Assembly: GCA_029266425.1 (NCBI GenBank)
Contig: JAQSWY010000007.1
Coordinates: 82,340-146,339 of the forward strand
Reading direction: 5' to 3'
Length of the DNA stretch: 64,000 bases
Source of the DNA: Xanthobacteraceae bacterium
GTDB taxonomy: Bacteria; Pseudomonadota; Alphaproteobacteria; Rhizobiales; Xanthobacteraceae
A program made the translations under genes and the position numbers. Shown in pieces: positions 63,177 through 64,000 of the stretch. The notes below the pieces were generated by a model. It worked only from the letters and a program-made list of their open reading frames with translations, did no database searches and was not told the DNA's origin. Every line of letters begins with the position of its first letter. Position 1 is the first letter of the stretch.

Positions 63177-63205
63177 GCACGGACACTCCGTGCGGGGCTT
63201 TTTTC
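63177..63205 (+). terminator. Rho-independent terminator of fdh
   Basis: GCACGGA-CAC-TCCGTGC at 63177-63193, extendable by four more pairs, followed by GGGGCTTTTTTC. It is the only classical hairpin-plus-T-run terminator that I find in the window, 55 bases after the fdh stop. Confidence 0.92.
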
Positions 63206-63206
63206 G

Positions 63207-63925
63207 TCACCCGCCTTCCGCGATGCGCAACAGGGTCGCCGACAGCAGCTCGGGTGCAATCACCATGGCGTCATGGCCAATGGCGATCTCGACATAGCGC
63301 CAGTCCGGCTGAGCCACCGCCCATTCATGGGCACTTGCAACGGCCGCGAACGGCGGATCAACGCAGGCGATATAGGTCTTCGGCCGGCCATTGCCGAGCG
63401 GATTCTCGAGACGCAGCGCGTCCATATAGGTCTTCAGCGGTTGCGGAGTCAGCTGCGATTCGACCCAGCCAATGTCCGCGTGATTGGTGATGCCGAAGGC
63501 GCTCGCCGGCGCGAAGGCATTGAGAGCTCGCCTGGGGACTGTGCCGCGGCCGCGCGCCTAGCCGCCACGAGTTCCGGCGGCAGCATGCTGAACTGGATCG
63601 TCCCGCCTGCACCAGATTGGTGTCGAGGAAGACGAGCTGGGGGATTCGGTCGGCGACCCGGCGACCGTCCAGCCGCCATGGGAATCCCCATCAGAACCAC
63701 GCCCGTGAGATCCGCCGCTTCGATATCCGAGATGACATCGGCGATATAGCTCTCGAGCCCGATCTCTGCCGTCAGTTCGCCGGCTCGCGCGCCGACGCGC
63801 GGCAGGTCACCGCCAAGGCACGGTGGTCGGCGGCTTCCAGAAGCGGCACGACGCGCTGCCAGCACCAGCCGCCATGCCAGGCGCCATGGACCAGGACGAA
63901 GGGGGCACGCTGCAGCCATGACCCG
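63207..63925 (-). pseudogene. Alpha/beta hydrolase with several frameshifts
   Basis: Homology to EstC-like alpha/beta hydrolases can be followed from right to left in alternating frames: APFVLVHGAWHGGWCWQRVV, then LPRVGARAGELTAEIGLESY, then GHSHGGWTVAG (needs one base restored), RVADRIPQLVFLDTNLVQAG, GTIQFSMLPPELVAARRA, and a clean C-terminal frame with NHADIGWVESQLTPQPLKTY (split) to the stop at 63207. At least five single-base indels are needed. The nucleophile elbow GHSHGG is broken. Either a decayed gene or poor base quality. Confidence 0.8.
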
Positions 63926-64000
63926 CTCCCGCAACCGGGGACGCAGGGGCGGATGCGTTCAGGTATTAGAGCACGGCGTCGGGCACGAACGAAGCCGCCG

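Overview
The window is GC-rich alphaproteobacterial DNA, most likely from the order Hyphomicrobiales (Rhizobiales). The sugar-binding protein at 5329-6393 is a near match to Agrobacterium ChvE. The DctA/DctB/DctD locus has rhizobial organisation. The NAD-formate dehydrogenase at 61917-63122 closely resembles the enzymes recalled from Ancylobacter, Thiobacillus sp. KNK65MA and Pseudomonas sp. 101, so a Xanthobacteraceae-type methylotroph or facultative chemolithotroph is my best guess. That is an inference, not something measured. Apart from short palindromic repeats there are no insertion sequences, prophage or CRISPR arrays; this looks like ordinary chromosome.

Layout. (1) 1-2450 (+): end of an MFS sugar-acid transporter and L-rhamnonate dehydratase. 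(2) 21023-2540 (-): an approximately 18 kb run of 16 co-directional, mostly overlapping genes for L-arabinose and D-galactose: a YtfQRT/YjfF-type furanose ABC transporter, an FCD-GntR regulator, L-arabinonate dehydratase, L-2-keto-3-deoxyarabonate dehydratase, galactose/arabinose 1-dehydrogenase, aldose epimerase, a second IlvD/Edd dehydratase, a lactonase, DgoK, DgoA, and the ChvE-GguA-GguB transporter. (3) 26128-21362 (-): prkA(yeaG)-yeaH-spoVR stress module. (4) 26796-39234: a probable catabolic cluster of unknown substrate with a complete Liv-type ABC transporter, a flavin reductase, two luciferase-like flavin monooxygenases, two SDRs, a VOC protein, a LysR regulator and a ProC-like oxidoreductase. 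(5) 39389-43570: a sigma-54 activator divergent from an acetaldehyde-type dehydrogenase with a DUF779 partner. (6) 43590-44530: a decayed ECF-sigma / anti-sigma / molybdopterin oxidoreductase locus. (7) 44771-48924 (+): KdgT-type permease, DUF1537 kinase, PdxA2 and DeoR, a four-carbon sugar-acid pathway. (8) 48905-51980: persulfide-dioxygenase-like hydrolase, class-V aminotransferase and divergent Lrp regulator. (9) 52074-56816: dctA and divergent dctBD with a textbook sigma-54 promoter and two enhancer sites. (10) 57215-59005: AraC regulator and an SDR. (11) 59375-64000: initiator tRNA, CHAD-domain protein, LysR plus formate dehydrogenase, and a frameshifted hydrolase pseudogene.

How the parts work together. 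The arabinose/galactose region gives uptake of pyranoses and furanoses, then oxidation to lactone, hydrolysis to aldonate and dehydration. It then splits into an arabinose branch that ends at 2-oxoglutarate semialdehyde and a galactose branch through KDPGal to pyruvate plus glyceraldehyde 3-phosphate. The semialdehyde dehydrogenase for the first branch is not in the window. Sigma-54 control is visible at two loci (aldehyde dehydrogenase and dctA). Two dispersed palindromic repeat families sit in many of the intergenic gaps.
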